Below, piece after piece: positions 34,186-44,260 of a stretch of DNA of 64,000 bases. Position numbers and translations under genes: made by a program. How positions within the stretch are numbered: the stretch's first letter is position 1; every line of letters starts with the position of its first letter. Source of the stretch: Tolypothrix sp. NIES-4075 (GTDB taxonomy: Bacteria > Cyanobacteriota > Cyanobacteriia > Cyanobacteriales > Nostocaceae); contig NZ_BDUC01000004.1 in NCBI RefSeq assembly GCF_002218085.1, positions 186,001-250,000 of the forward strand, given 5' to 3'. A model generated the notes under the pieces. It saw only the letters and a program-made list of their open reading frames with translations, was not told where the DNA came from and ran no database searches.

Positions 34186-35688
34186 ATGCAGAGTTTTCAA
34201 CTTTACGAACACGCTTCGACAATTCCTGATAAATCTTACACTCGCGGAGATTGGCAAGAAGGATATCAATCTCTCAAAGAAGAATTTGATTATTGGATTG
34301 ATGATATTGAAGGAGAAATTCCGCCAGAACTAAACGGTACGCTGTTTAGAAATGGTCCGGGATTATTAGATGTAAATGGGCAACACATTCATCATCCGTT
34401 TGATGGTGATGGAATGATTAGCCGGATTTCATTCTCCAATGGTCGCGCTCACTTTCGCAACCGTTTTATCCGCACACAAGCTTATTTAGAAGAACAAAAA
34501 GCTGGCAAAATTCTTTATCGCGGGGTCTTTGGTACGCAAAAACCCGGCGGTTGGTTAGCTAATATCTTCGACTTTAAACTGAAAAATATTGCTAACACCA
34601 ATGTTATTTATTGGGGTGATAAACTATTGGCACTCTGGGAAGCAGCAGAGCCTCATCTTCTCGATCCCCACACGTTGGAAACTTTAGGTAAAGAGCACTT
34701 TAACGGTGTTTTGTCAGAAGGTGAAGCTTTCGGCGCACATCCACGCTTCGATCCAAGTTCTGCTAGAGATAACGGTGCTACTTGTTTGGTAAACTTTTCA
34801 ATCAAGCCGGGACTATCCACGACAATTACAATTTTCGAGTTAGATACAACTGGCAAGATTGTCAGAAAACACGCTCATAGTGTTCCGGGTTTTTGTTTCA
34901 TCCACGATTTTGTCATTACACCCAATTACTGCATACTCTTTCAAAATCCTGTCGCTTTTAATCCGATACCTTTCGCTTTGGGAATTCGTGGTGCAGGTGA
35001 ATGTATTAAGTTTCAGCCAAATCAGCCAACTCAGATTATAATCATTTCCCGCAATCCCCAAGAAAAGGAAATACAAATTCTAGAAACTCAGTCAGGTTTT
35101 GTCTTCCACCACGCTAATGCTTTTGAGCAAGGCGACGAAATTGTTGTAGACTCAATTTGCTACGAATCTTTGCCAGAAGTCGAACCTGAAAGCGATTTTC
35201 GCCAAGTTGAGTTTGAAGCACTTTCACCCGGACATTTGTGGCGGTTTCATCTCAACCTTAAGGATAAGACGGTGCGACGGGATTTGTTAGTAGACAGGTG
35301 TTGTGAGTTTCCCAGCGTGCATCAAGATAAAGTCGGACATCCCTATCGTTATTTATACATGGGTGCGGCTGATGCTAAAACGGGTAATGCACCTTTGCAA
35401 GCTTTTGTCAAGGTAGATTTAGAATCTGGGGAAAAACAACTTTGGAGTGCTGCTGTGCGTGGGTTTGTCAGTGAGCCGATTTTTGTACCGCGTCCAGGTT
35501 CTGACAAAGAAGATGATGGCTGGGTGCTAGCTTTAGTTTATGATTCGACTCATCACCGTTCAGATGTGGTGATTTTAGATGCTAGTGATTTCAATAAAAG
35601 ACCAGTTGCACGACTGCATCTAAAACATCATATTCCCTATGGTTTGCATGGCAGCTTTACGAATGAAGTGTTTGCACCACTTAATTGA
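34186..35688 (+). CDS. Carotenoid cleavage oxygenase
   Basis: The 500-residue protein has the four iron-ligand histidines of the retinal-pigment-epithelium-65/carotenoid oxygenase propeller: His185 (GAHPRF), His240 (FIHDFVIT), His308/309 (FHHANAF) and His488 (GLHGSF). The EIPPELNGTLFRNGPGL and HPFDGDGMI blocks are also standard. It should cleave carotenoids or apocarotenoids oxidatively with non-haem iron. The specific bond and product are not evident. Confidence 0.93.
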   Translation: MQSFQLYEHASTIPDKSYTRGDWQEGYQSLKEEFDYWIDDIEGEIPPELNGTLFRNGPGLLDVNGQHIHHPFDGDGMISRISFSNGRAHFRNRFIRTQAYLEEQKAGKILYRGVFGTQKPGGWLANIFDFKLKNIANTNVIYWGDKLLALWEAAEPHLLDPHTLETLGKEHFNGVLSEGEAFGAHPRFDPSSARDNGATCLVNFSIKPGLSTTITIFELDTTGKIVRKHAHSVPGFCFIHDFVITPNYCILFQNPVAFNPIPFALGIRGAGECIKFQPNQPTQIIIISRNPQEKEIQILETQSGFVFHHANAFEQGDEIVVDSICYESLPEVEPESDFRQVEFEALSPGHLWRFHLNLKDKTVRRDLLVDRCCEFPSVHQDKVGHPYRYLYMGAADAKTGNAPLQAFVKVDLESGEKQLWSAAVRGFVSEPIFVPRPGSDKEDDGWVLALVYDSTHHRSDVVILDASDFNKRPVARLHLKHHIPYGLHGSFTNEVFAPLN

Positions 35689-35802
35689 GAAATGAGCATA
35701 GGTAGATCGCCCATGAACAGATTTTAGTATTTATCAGGGGCGATCGCTTTTCAACTAGAGAATAAAATATCGTGCGATCGCCAGCGCCACAACCAACGTC
35801 AG

Positions 35803-35922
35803 ATAAAATGGATACACGCTATAGAACATGGTATTACCCAAGACTTAATTGATGGGGGAATTCCTGAGTCACAAATCGTACTATCTTTTTTGCCTGAAAC
35901 ATCAATCGCTATAACTGCTTAA
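35803..35922 (+). pseudogene. XisI-like protein, C-terminal remnant
   Basis: The frame reads IKWIHAIEHGITQDLIDGGI, then PESQIVLSF, then a stop. It resembles the C-terminal motif of XisI-type (fdxN element excision controlling factor) proteins, which usually read I-W-I...IA.ELVEAGVPKEDIVLGF. No start or upstream part is present. The remainder of the 490-bp gap 35689-36178 has a degenerate GTAGAGA palindrome (35962-35992) and no gene. Confidence 0.5.
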
Positions 35923-36178
35923 AAGAAAAAAATTCTTAACAAGCGGCGTTGCTGAATGACCGGTAGAGATGTAGCTTGTTATGCCTCTACCCGATTGTGT
36001 ATTACATTCAATTAAAAAACCCTTTAGTTAGTAACTTAGAAAACCAAAACAAGCCTCTGCTAAACGGTATATATATACATTCGCGTAATATTGGCTCTTT
36101 AGAATGAGGGATCTACAATATTAGCTTTCTAAACTGATACCTGTAGATTTACGTGATGCGCGTCATCAAATTTAACTT

Positions 36179-36946
36179 ATGGCTAGTAAAACAGATAACA
36201 AAACTGCTGCTCATAACGAAGATTCAAGTAAAAAAACGTCTCAGAAGAATGCAGCAGATACAACAAATGACAGTAACGATAGCCAAGAGCTAGATTCACT
36301 GATTTCTACCCTAGAGGGAGATTTATCTGCATTAGACAACGATGCTGCTTTCAGTTTGCTGGATCATTGGTATGACGCTTTACATAAAGCTTCGGAACCA
36401 GAAATCAAAGAAATAGCGACTAACCTCAAGGATTTAAAAAAACTCCTCAAAAGTGGTAAAGCTACTGGTCATGAAATTGGTGAGATACTGAGTGAAATTG
36501 GCGAACAAACAGCTGAGGTTTCCTCTGATGCACCTAAGGGTTTGAAAACTCCAATCAAAAAATTGGGTACTCAACTAAGAAAAATAGGCACTTCATTAGG
36601 CAAAGCGGAAGACAAAGAGCATATTGAACACATTGAGTCTCTGGTAGAAACACTTGAAGGCGATTTAACTTCAATTGATTCTGAGACGGCTGTTGGTGCG
36701 ATCGACGAGTGGTACAATTTACTACACAAGTCGGATGACGAGAATATCAAAGAAATCGCTAATGAACTTAAGAAACTCAAGCAACTTTTAAAGCGCAGCA
36801 ATCCCAAAGGTGCTGATATAGGTGAGGTACTCATCTTACTTGGCGAACAAACTCAAGAAGCCGGAAAAGAAGCTCCACGGGGAATTAAAGGTCCAGTTCA
36901 AAGATTGGGTAAACTACTGAGTAAAGCTGGTAAATCTTTAGAGTAA
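36179..36946 (+). CDS. Unrecognised protein with two tandem copies of a ~105-residue helical domain
   Basis: The 255-residue protein is highly charged with no signal peptide. After a 36-residue polar leader it holds two homologous units, residues 37-141 and 151-255. Shared landmarks in order are TLEGDL, D.WY..LHK, IKEIA..LK.LK.LLK, IGE.L...GEQT.E, AP.G.K.P...LG..L.K.G.SL. Both units look wholly alpha-helical and amphipathic. I recognise no family. Its neighbours are a carotenoid oxygenase (upstream) and a COP23 gene (downstream), in the same direction but well separated. A helical scaffold or binding module is possible; no catalytic motif is seen. Confidence 0.8.
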   Translation: MASKTDNKTAAHNEDSSKKTSQKNAADTTNDSNDSQELDSLISTLEGDLSALDNDAAFSLLDHWYDALHKASEPEIKEIATNLKDLKKLLKSGKATGHEIGEILSEIGEQTAEVSSDAPKGLKTPIKKLGTQLRKIGTSLGKAEDKEHIEHIESLVETLEGDLTSIDSETAVGAIDEWYNLLHKSDDENIKEIANELKKLKQLLKRSNPKGADIGEVLILLGEQTQEAGKEAPRGIKGPVQRLGKLLSKAGKSLE

Positions 36947-37483
36947 ATTTCTGTTGTTAACTTGACATTTTATACTGATGAATAATCATTGCTTTTGTCA
37001 ATTATATTGCAGAGGTGATGATTTTTTTATATCGAGTAATCAAAAATAGCTGCAACCAAGGCGATCGCACGATTACTGTAATTAGACAAAGCATTTCTTC
37101 AGCAAAATCGTCACAAAACTTACTATACGATCGGGTAATCCTTGCCTCATATAGTAATGCCAACGTACCACCGCAAAAAAGGGGAACAATTGTAATGTTA
37201 AAAAATGCAATAACAGTGATTAAGCCAATTCATCAGCAGTTATAATCAGGAGATTCGGATAAAAATTAGTCAAAACAGTTTATTAACCGAAAATTACACC
37301 GATAATTCTGTTTGCTCTGTGTCTTGACGATAAAAGCCGATATTGTCTGAGGCTCAACGAAGATCCTATTGGTGATTCAAAAACCCCATGTCTTCAATGA
37401 AAATGCTGTTACTGTTAGCAAAATACCTGTGTGAAGACATAGGGTAGTTCAGTTACTCAATAATACAGAGTGCAACACCACTT
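36947..37483. other. Gap with a long-range inverted repeat before the COP23 gene
   Basis: Arms CCCATGTCTTCA (37385-37396) and TGAAGACATAGGG (37432-37443) can pair with one bulge around a 35-nt loop, 40-100 bp upstream of the COP23 start. A 76-codon open frame at 37015-37245 has no recognisable similarity or ribosome-binding site, and I do not call it a gene. Confidence 0.45.
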
Positions 37484-38017
37484 ATGAAAATCCAGCCTTT
37501 TGTCCAGATATTGACAGGATTAGCGATCGCTTTGGGTGTAACTCCATCGTTCAATCAACCCAGCTACGCTATAGGCATAATATTTTACTGCGACCAAAGC
37601 AATAGTACACCCACAACATTTGTTCGCACTGAAGATGGGAAGAAACTGCCATTTATTCGATGGGTTGGTAACTATGGTTCATCCCAAGAGTGGACACCCG
37701 AAAAACGCTGTCAAGAAGTATCTCGAAGATTTCAGATTAACTATGAAAGAGGTACTTTCAAACATATCATCACGGGAGCGATCAGAGGAGTACCAGTCAT
37801 TTGCGCGGCCAGATCGCAAAGCGATCGTTGTACAGATAGAACATTGTTATTTAGTCTTAAACCAGGTACTAACCCTAATGATACCTTACGAAAGCTATTA
37901 GACCGTCGTGCCTTGGCGGCAGGAAACGCACTAGATGAAAGTGGGGGTAACAAACGCATCTATATTGACTTAGATAGGTATCTGAACATATTAAACAATA
38001 AGTTCATCCCCAAATAA
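37484..38017 (+). CDS. COP23-domain secreted protein
   Basis: The 177-residue protein has a signal peptide (about 1-29, ending SYA). Its conserved core reads FYCDQSNSTPTTFVRTEDGK, IRWVGNYGSS, WTPEKRCQEVSRRFQINYE, GVPVICAARSQSDRC and LLFSLKPGTNPNDTL. The Cys pairs and the RCQEVS.RF motif match the circadian oscillating protein COP23 family of cyanobacteria. Function is unknown; COP23 was first described as a rhythmically expressed membrane-associated protein. In cyanobacteria such genes often lie near trypsin-like/TPR genes, and one follows here 270 bp on. Confidence 0.85.
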   Translation: MKIQPFVQILTGLAIALGVTPSFNQPSYAIGIIFYCDQSNSTPTTFVRTEDGKKLPFIRWVGNYGSSQEWTPEKRCQEVSRRFQINYERGTFKHIITGAIRGVPVICAARSQSDRCTDRTLLFSLKPGTNPNDTLRKLLDRRALAAGNALDESGGNKRIYIDLDRYLNILNNKFIPK

Positions 38018-38287
38018 GCGTTCGTCTGCGTCGTTTAAGTATTGCACACAAATAAGTTACCACCTGATATCATAACCGCTAGCCTTAATTATCAAGGTTG
38101 CTCGCAAATAAAACAGGTAATTTGTTTATGCACGATTGATCAAAATATCAAGAGGCAATTAATCACTTCTGGAGTCTACACAAACAGAGAGTTTATGTAA
38201 GTGGAATTACTAAATAAATTGGCATAAGTTGACACTGGTCTTTTTGTTGGTGGGTTACCAATGGCGCTGTTAGCATCTTACCAAAAT

Positions 38288-40036
38288 ATGAAATTTAATT
38301 ATCAACTCGCCCCAATTTTGCTTGGAGTATCAATCACCCTTGTGCAACCGCAAATCACTGTTGCTCAATCGAGTGCGGAAGTAGCTGAAATTGGGAAAGG
38401 AATTACAGTCAAAATTGAGAGTAAAAATACACAAGGCTCTGGGGTAATTATCAAGAAAGATAATAATACTTACACAGTCCTCACTGCCGCTCATGTATTA
38501 AATGGACGCGATAAATATGAAATTATTACCGTAGATGGTCAGCGCTATTTCCTCAACGACTCGAAAGTGAAAAAGCTGGGAAACTTAGACCTGGGAGTTG
38601 TAAAGTTTACCAGCAGCCAAAATTATAATGTTGCCAAGCTCGGCAACTCAGAGCAAGTTAAAGAAGGCACAACATGTTATGTAGCTGGTTTTGCTAACGC
38701 GCCAGGAGCTATTCGTTCAAGCTCACCGTACACGTTCACACAAGGAAAAGTTACTGCTAATGCCTCACCACAACCCGAAGATGATGGCTATGCCTTAATA
38801 TATGACAATAATACTTGGGAAGGCATGAGTGGCGGTCCAGTGCTAAATGAAAAAGGTGAGCTGGTAGCAATTCACGGCAAAGGGTATAATAATGCACCAG
38901 AAAGTTATGATTCTAATATCAACCCCTCCATCGCCACAGGTAAAAGAAAATCTGGTTTTGCAATTCCTATTAATATTTTTTTGAGAATCTCATCAAACTC
39001 AGGCGTAAATACCTCTGTTGCTCAAACTTCTGTCGTTGCACCTAAATCAGATGACTTCTACGTTAAGGGTTCAAATAAGTATCGCAAAGCAGATTATCAA
39101 GGAGCCATCCAAGATTTTACCGCAGCGATTAAACTCAATCCCAAGTCTACCAAAGCTTTCTTAGACCGGGGAAATGCTCGTTATCAGCTCAAAGACTATA
39201 AGCAAGCAGTTGCCGATTATACGCAAGCAATTCAACTCGCTCCTCAGTATAGCGATGCTTTTTTAAAGCGAGGGAATGCATACTATAGTTTAGGAAACTT
39301 AGAGCAAGCGATCGCAGATTACGAAGCGACGATTCGTCTTGATAGCAACAATGCTAATGCCTATAATAACCGAGGACGTGTCCGAATCGATCAAGGAAAT
39401 TTACAGCAAGCGATCGCAGATTTTAACGAATCAATTCGCCTCGATCCTAGATTTGCCGGGGCTTTCAACAACCGGGGAAATGCTCGCCGAATGTTAGGAA
39501 ACTTGCAGGGAGTAATTGCAGATTTCAATAAAGCGTTGAGTCTAAATCCCAAATATGCCGAAGCATACTACAATCGGGGTCTTGTCCGATACGATATGGG
39601 AGATGCCCAAAGAGCACTTGCAGATTACAACGAATCGATTCGTTTTGATCCCAACTTTTCCCTTGTTTACGTTGGTCGCGGTAATGTCCGCAACGATTTG
39701 GGAGACAAGCAGGGAGCAATTGAAGATTACACCCAAGGAATTCGCCTCAATCCCAACTTTGTGCTTGCTTACGTCAGTCGTGGAAATATTTATAATGACT
39801 TGGGAGACAAGAAAAAAGCCATTGAAGATTACACCCAAGGGATTAGCCTCGATCCCAAATTTGCCTCTGCTTACGACAAACGAGGAATTGCCCGTGCCTT
39901 GTTAGGAGACAAACAGGGGGCACTTAGAGACTTGCAGCAAGCGGCAAACCTCTTTTACCAACAAGGAAACAGAGAATTCTATCAACGCACCCTTGAGAAA
40001 ATCAGATTGATTGAGCGATACTCAATCGGCAAATAG
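38288..40036 (+). CDS. Secreted trypsin-like serine peptidase with TPR repeats
   Basis: Starting at 38288 (MKFNYQLAPILLG) gives a clean signal peptide ending VAQS and 582 residues; an upstream ATG at 38261 adds nine. The peptidase triad is His69 (TAAHVL), Asp101 (GNLDLGVVKF) and Ser181 (GMSGGPV). About nine TPR units follow from near residue 255, each with the pattern A...RG..R...G....AI.DY..AI.L.P. The product is probably periplasmic. The TPR part should bind a protein partner, perhaps the neighbouring COP23 protein. Several TPR units are near copies of each other in DNA, which suggests recent internal duplication. Confidence 0.88.
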   Translation: MKFNYQLAPILLGVSITLVQPQITVAQSSAEVAEIGKGITVKIESKNTQGSGVIIKKDNNTYTVLTAAHVLNGRDKYEIITVDGQRYFLNDSKVKKLGNLDLGVVKFTSSQNYNVAKLGNSEQVKEGTTCYVAGFANAPGAIRSSSPYTFTQGKVTANASPQPEDDGYALIYDNNTWEGMSGGPVLNEKGELVAIHGKGYNNAPESYDSNINPSIATGKRKSGFAIPINIFLRISSNSGVNTSVAQTSVVAPKSDDFYVKGSNKYRKADYQGAIQDFTAAIKLNPKSTKAFLDRGNARYQLKDYKQAVADYTQAIQLAPQYSDAFLKRGNAYYSLGNLEQAIADYEATIRLDSNNANAYNNRGRVRIDQGNLQQAIADFNESIRLDPRFAGAFNNRGNARRMLGNLQGVIADFNKALSLNPKYAEAYYNRGLVRYDMGDAQRALADYNESIRFDPNFSLVYVGRGNVRNDLGDKQGAIEDYTQGIRLNPNFVLAYVSRGNIYNDLGDKKKAIEDYTQGISLDPKFASAYDKRGIARALLGDKQGALRDLQQAANLFYQQGNREFYQRTLEKIRLIERYSIGK

Positions 40037-40175
40037 TTGTTGCTTAATTATCTAATTTTTTAGTTGAGCCTGGGAAATAGATACAAGTTGCCGAAACTTC
40101 ACTCTCTAGTTTTTTCAATAACCTGATTGGAATAAAACTAACTACAGATAGATAAATAAAAACGCGGTAACCGTC

Positions 40176-40205
40176 GTAGAGACGTTCCGTCCGGAACGTC
40201 TCTAC
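40176..40205. repeat. 30-bp palindrome of the GTAGAGACG family
   Basis: 14-nt arms (GTAGAGACGTTCCG and its complement) around two bases. It lies in the 331-bp gap before the glutamate dehydrogenase gene, which also has a TA-rich run (ATATATATAT near 40320) and AGGAGA just before the next ATG. Confidence 0.8.
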
Positions 40206-40367
40206 AAATGTTTAATTTCATATTTTTTCGGTTGTTGCTATATTCTAAAATTTTTCAAAAAACTGTAACGAAATTTACCAAAATCATATTTTTCCTAAAA
40301 AAAAGGATAAGCTAGCCATATATATATATCCGGTTCGCGTGGATACCGCGATTTAGGAGAAGATTTT

Positions 40368-41657
40368 ATGGTTTCAACACCCCTGTTATCGCTGGAAGCT
40401 GCTTCACCAGCGCACATTTGCCCATTTGACCAAGCTTGTAGTTACTTAGAGGCAGCAGCACGAGAATTAAATTTAGAGCCAGGTCTATTAGAAATACTTA
40501 GCCACCCGCGTAAAGTAGTTACAGTTTCCATTCCTGTAAGACGGGATAATGGTGAAGTGCAAGTTCTCGCTGGACATCGGGTGCAGCATTGCGATATTTT
40601 GGGACCTTATAAAGGTGGTATTCGCTACCATCCGGCAGTGACATTGCACGAGGTGTCAGCACTGGCAATGTTAATGACCTGGAAATGTGCGTTGCTAGGT
40701 ATTCCCTACGGAGGTGGTAAGGGAGGTATTGCGATAGATCCAAAACGTTACAGCGTCGGTGAATTAGAACGAATTACCCGACGTTACATGAGCGAGTTGA
40801 TTAAAGATATCGGTCCGAGTGTGGATATACCTGCACCAGACATGGGTACTTCAGCCCGTGAGATGGCTTGGATGATGGATACCTACTCTGTAAATGTTGG
40901 TCATGCTGTGCCTGGGGTTGTGACTGGTAAACCGCTTTCGATTGGAGGTTCGCGGGGACGGGAAATGGCAACCGGACGGGGTGTGATGATTGTAGTACGT
41001 GAGGCGTTAAGCGATCGCGGTCAATCCCTAGCCAATGCGCGGATAGTAATTCAAGGTTTTGGTAATGTCGGTAGTGCAGCAGCTTTATTGCTACATGAAG
41101 CGGGAGCGAAAGTTATCGCCGTTTCCACAGGTTCAGGAGGAGTTTTTTCGGAAACTGGTCTTGATATCCTTGCATTGAAAGCTTATGCGGCACAGAACGG
41201 TAAAAGTATTGTTGGTTTCCCGCAAGCATTACCAATTAGCAATGAGGAGTTACTAACTTTACCAAGTGATGTGCTAATTCCCGCAGCTTTGGAAAATCAA
41301 ATCACTGAGAAAAATGTAAATCAAATCCAAGCCAAAATTGTTGCAGAAGCGGCTAATGGTCCTGTGACGCTTGAGGCAGATCGATCGCTCTTAGCGCGGG
41401 GTGTAACCGTGTTACCGGATATTTTAGCGAATGCGGGCGGTGTTGTGGTCAGTTATTTGGAGTGGGTACAAGGTCTTTCTTACCTATTTTGGGATGAAGA
41501 ACGTGTCAATCGGGAAATGGAACAGTTAATGGTGCAAGCTTACGTAAGAGTGATTCAACAATCGAAGGTGCAAAAAATTCCTTTGCGGTTAGCAGCTTAC
41601 ACGCTGGGGGTTGGTCGTGTAGCGCAAGCATTGAGCGACAGGGGACTTTATCCTTAA
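40368..41657 (+). CDS. gdhA: Glutamate dehydrogenase (Glu/Leu/Phe/Val family)
   Basis: The 429-residue protein has the glutamate-binding lysines in GPYKGGIRYHP (Lys82), Lys106 (LMTWKCAL) and the catalytic Lys118 in YGGGKGGI, with PAPDMGT. The Rossmann loop is QGFGNVGSAAA and the end VVVSYLEWVQ. It interconverts 2-oxoglutarate plus ammonium and glutamate. Length fits the small hexameric class. An AGGAGA site lies 9 bp before the ATG. Cofactor preference (NAD or NADP) is not evident to me. Confidence 0.92.
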   Translation: MVSTPLLSLEAASPAHICPFDQACSYLEAAARELNLEPGLLEILSHPRKVVTVSIPVRRDNGEVQVLAGHRVQHCDILGPYKGGIRYHPAVTLHEVSALAMLMTWKCALLGIPYGGGKGGIAIDPKRYSVGELERITRRYMSELIKDIGPSVDIPAPDMGTSAREMAWMMDTYSVNVGHAVPGVVTGKPLSIGGSRGREMATGRGVMIVVREALSDRGQSLANARIVIQGFGNVGSAAALLLHEAGAKVIAVSTGSGGVFSETGLDILALKAYAAQNGKSIVGFPQALPISNEELLTLPSDVLIPAALENQITEKNVNQIQAKIVAEAANGPVTLEADRSLLARGVTVLPDILANAGGVVVSYLEWVQGLSYLFWDEERVNREMEQLMVQAYVRVIQQSKVQKIPLRLAAYTLGVGRVAQALSDRGLYP

Positions 41658-41664
41658 ATTCAAT

Positions 41665-41703
41665 GTATTGTAGAGACGTTTCGCCGAAACGTCTCTACAA
41701 TAC
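41665..41703. repeat. 39-bp perfect palindrome between two convergent genes
   Basis: Two 19-nt arms around one base, with GTAGAGACGTTTCG in the left arm. It begins 8 bp after the gdhA stop and ends 18 bp before the kinase stop, so it could fold as the 3' end of both transcripts. It belongs to the GTAGAGACG family. Confidence 0.88.
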
Positions 41704-41721
41704 GTTTGATGTAACGTCTGA

Positions 41722-43872
41722 TTATTGCATCATGTTTAACTCTTCACGAGGAAGCCCAAGTTCAATGGCTTTATTATTAGAATTGCGTGCTTCTTGAGTT
41801 CTTCCCAATTTCTCTAAGGTATATCCTCGGTTAGCCCACACATAAGGATCTTTCGGTTGAAGGTCTTTGGCTTTATCAAAAGCAACCAACGCTTCATCGT
41901 AGCGGTTTAGCTCTAACAGCACCGTCCCCTTGTTCACCCAAGCATCATATGAATCATATCTGCGTTCGATTGCTTTTTCAAACGATTTTAAGGCTTCGTC
42001 ATAGTCTTTAATATATTGTGCCAGCAAACTTCCTCGCGTAAACCATACTTGATAATCTTGCGGACGAATTTCACTCGCTCGATTAAAAGCTAAAAGTGCT
42101 TCTTGAGGTTTTCCTAAACCACCAAGAGCATTACCTTTACCAAGTAAAGCTTCATAAAAATTATTGTCAATTTTTAGTGCCTTTTCATAAGAAGCAAGCG
42201 CTTCGGGAAGACGGTTTAATTTTAGTAAGACAGATCCTCTCTCTGTCAAAGCAAGCACATCGTTCGGCTTTCTTCTGAGAAGATCGTCGTAAGATGACAC
42301 TGCTTCTTCATAGTATGTCTTTGCAGCTTGTGGTCCTTGCAAAAGTTCTGTAACCAAACCTATTTGCTGCCAAATACTTGGTTCATCAGGATTGATTTGC
42401 TTCAATTTCTCCAGAGAATCGTTTGCTTCTTTATACTCACGTAAACCAATATAAGCTAAACCTTTCCCACTCCAAGCTTCAGCATTATTTGGGTTAATTT
42501 CAAGTACGTTTTCATGTACTTCTAAAGCTTCTTTATATCTACGTAATTTGTATAAAGCTTTACCTTTATTATTTAAGGTTTTTGGATCGTTAGGTTCAAA
42601 AAAGAGCGACTTATTATAAGATTCTAAGGCTTGCAAATCGCGACCTATACTTAAAAAAGCATCACCTCTTCCTTTCCAAGCTGCGGCAGAGTTGGGATTT
42701 ATTGCTATCAGGTTTTGAAATTCTTCGAGAGCTTTCTCTGGTTGACGTATATCAAGTAAACGATTACCTTGATAAGAATAATATAAAGGTCTAATAAATG
42801 GATGAATAAATTCTATCAATAATGCGATCGCCCCTATTGCTGTCACTACAATTGTGATTTTCCCCAATTTTGACTCTGATAAAGTAATTAGTGCTGTCTT
42901 ATTATTAGATGTTGGTGGTTGAGTATTTAAATTCTTATTATTAGGAACATTACTTTGACTGACAGTTGCAAGTTCAGGTATGTTGAAAGGATTTATTGTA
43001 TTTGCATTATAAGCTTCATATAAACTACGGATAAAATCCTCCTCGTTGATTGCTGTAAAGCCACTCAAATCATTGAGAACATCTTCTACAGACTGATAAC
43101 GTTGTTCCGGATTGCGGTAGACCATTTTTGTTAAAATGGCAGCTAAAGATTCATCAATATCAAGCCCATTAGCCCATATAATGTTATCTTTTTCATCCCG
43201 TTTTAAACTTTTTGGTGGTATTTTCGTTAAAAGTTGGATTGCCGTAATACCCAAACCGTATATGTCACTGTAAAAGCCTGGTCTTCCTGCCATTTGTTCT
43301 GGAGGAGCATATCCACTAGTTCCAATCATTGTCTGGGTATGCTGTTCGTGAGGAGATGAGTAGTTAATGTCTAATTGTTTGACAGCACCAAAGTCAATTA
43401 AGACAAACTTCTTGTCTTCCTCCCTTCTCATCACATTCGGGGGTTTTATATCACGATGAATAACATTTATTTGATGCAGATATTTTAATATAGAGAGAAT
43501 TTCTCGCAGAAAGTTAATAATTCTTGGTTGTGTCCATTGCTGACCAATTAGATTTTGTAGAGGTTGACCATGTATATATTCTTGAACTAAATAATAATTT
43601 GTTTGCCCATTTTGTTCGTCTTCAAAATAATTAAAATATTTTGGTATCTGTTGCTTTTGTTGCAAATATTTCAGAATAGCAACTTCTCTTTTAAATAAGA
43701 GTTTTGCCGTTTCAATAATATCTGAATTCTGCGGATAAAGTTGTTTAACTACACAAGGACAGTTGGATGACATAGTATCTTCAGCAAGATAGGTTATACC
43801 AAAGCCTCCTCTTGCTAATTCTTTTATAATCTTGTAACGTCCAACTAGTAATATTTCCTTCTGTTTCGCCAT
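41722..43872 (-). CDS. Serine/threonine protein kinase with TPR repeats
   Basis: The 716-residue protein starts with a Hanks-type kinase domain: ELARGGFGITYLA glycine loop, Lys43 in CVVKQLYPQ, HRDIKPPN catalytic loop, DFGAVK and GTSGYAPPEQ. A single membrane helix follows (about 335-357, ITIVVTAIGAIALLI). About ten TPR units come next from residue 375. The kinase would be cytoplasmic and the TPRs across the membrane. This architecture is common in filamentous cyanobacteria. The gene faces gdhA and is divergent from the secretion locus. Confidence 0.92.
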   Translation of the reverse strand: MAKQKEILLVGRYKIIKELARGGFGITYLAEDTMSSNCPCVVKQLYPQNSDIIETAKLLFKREVAILKYLQQKQQIPKYFNYFEDEQNGQTNYYLVQEYIHGQPLQNLIGQQWTQPRIINFLREILSILKYLHQINVIHRDIKPPNVMRREEDKKFVLIDFGAVKQLDINYSSPHEQHTQTMIGTSGYAPPEQMAGRPGFYSDIYGLGITAIQLLTKIPPKSLKRDEKDNIIWANGLDIDESLAAILTKMVYRNPEQRYQSVEDVLNDLSGFTAINEEDFIRSLYEAYNANTINPFNIPELATVSQSNVPNNKNLNTQPPTSNNKTALITLSESKLGKITIVVTAIGAIALLIEFIHPFIRPLYYSYQGNRLLDIRQPEKALEEFQNLIAINPNSAAAWKGRGDAFLSIGRDLQALESYNKSLFFEPNDPKTLNNKGKALYKLRRYKEALEVHENVLEINPNNAEAWSGKGLAYIGLREYKEANDSLEKLKQINPDEPSIWQQIGLVTELLQGPQAAKTYYEEAVSSYDDLLRRKPNDVLALTERGSVLLKLNRLPEALASYEKALKIDNNFYEALLGKGNALGGLGKPQEALLAFNRASEIRPQDYQVWFTRGSLLAQYIKDYDEALKSFEKAIERRYDSYDAWVNKGTVLLELNRYDEALVAFDKAKDLQPKDPYVWANRGYTLEKLGRTQEARNSNNKAIELGLPREELNMMQ

Positions 43873-44260
43873 TTTTAGTTAACTTAGTTTTTGATGCTCA
43901 AGCGATATTTTTTAACTAAGCATTTTGAACAAAATTTTTGTATAATTTTATTCTCCTCATCTTTTTACGTACATAGAAATAAACTTATTTCTATAACCAG
44001 AATCTAAATTTTCTGTGAAGTTACGACCATATATTACTTTCAGCTTAACAAATAATTAATTTTTAGTTTTAATTTACAGCGAATGAAACACACTTCTACG
44101 TTTTTACCCTGAACGGTGAGTTAAATTTTATTATGATTCTAGTGACTATAAATCACAATATGTGGTAAATAAACTTTAACTAAAATTAATCATAGTCTGT
44201 TCAGTTTTATACAGCGATCGCCTTGAATAACAAAACTTTTGCTGAGGAGTACATAATACT
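43873..44260. other. AT-rich divergent gap before tpsB
   Basis: 388 bp with no recognisable gene, repeat or RNA. It should contain the promoters of the kinase and of the TpsB gene. Confidence 0.5.

Noticed and set aside
37015..37245. 76-codon plus-strand frame as a gene
   Set aside because: No ribosome-binding site, no recognisable motif, and composition like the surrounding non-coding DNA.
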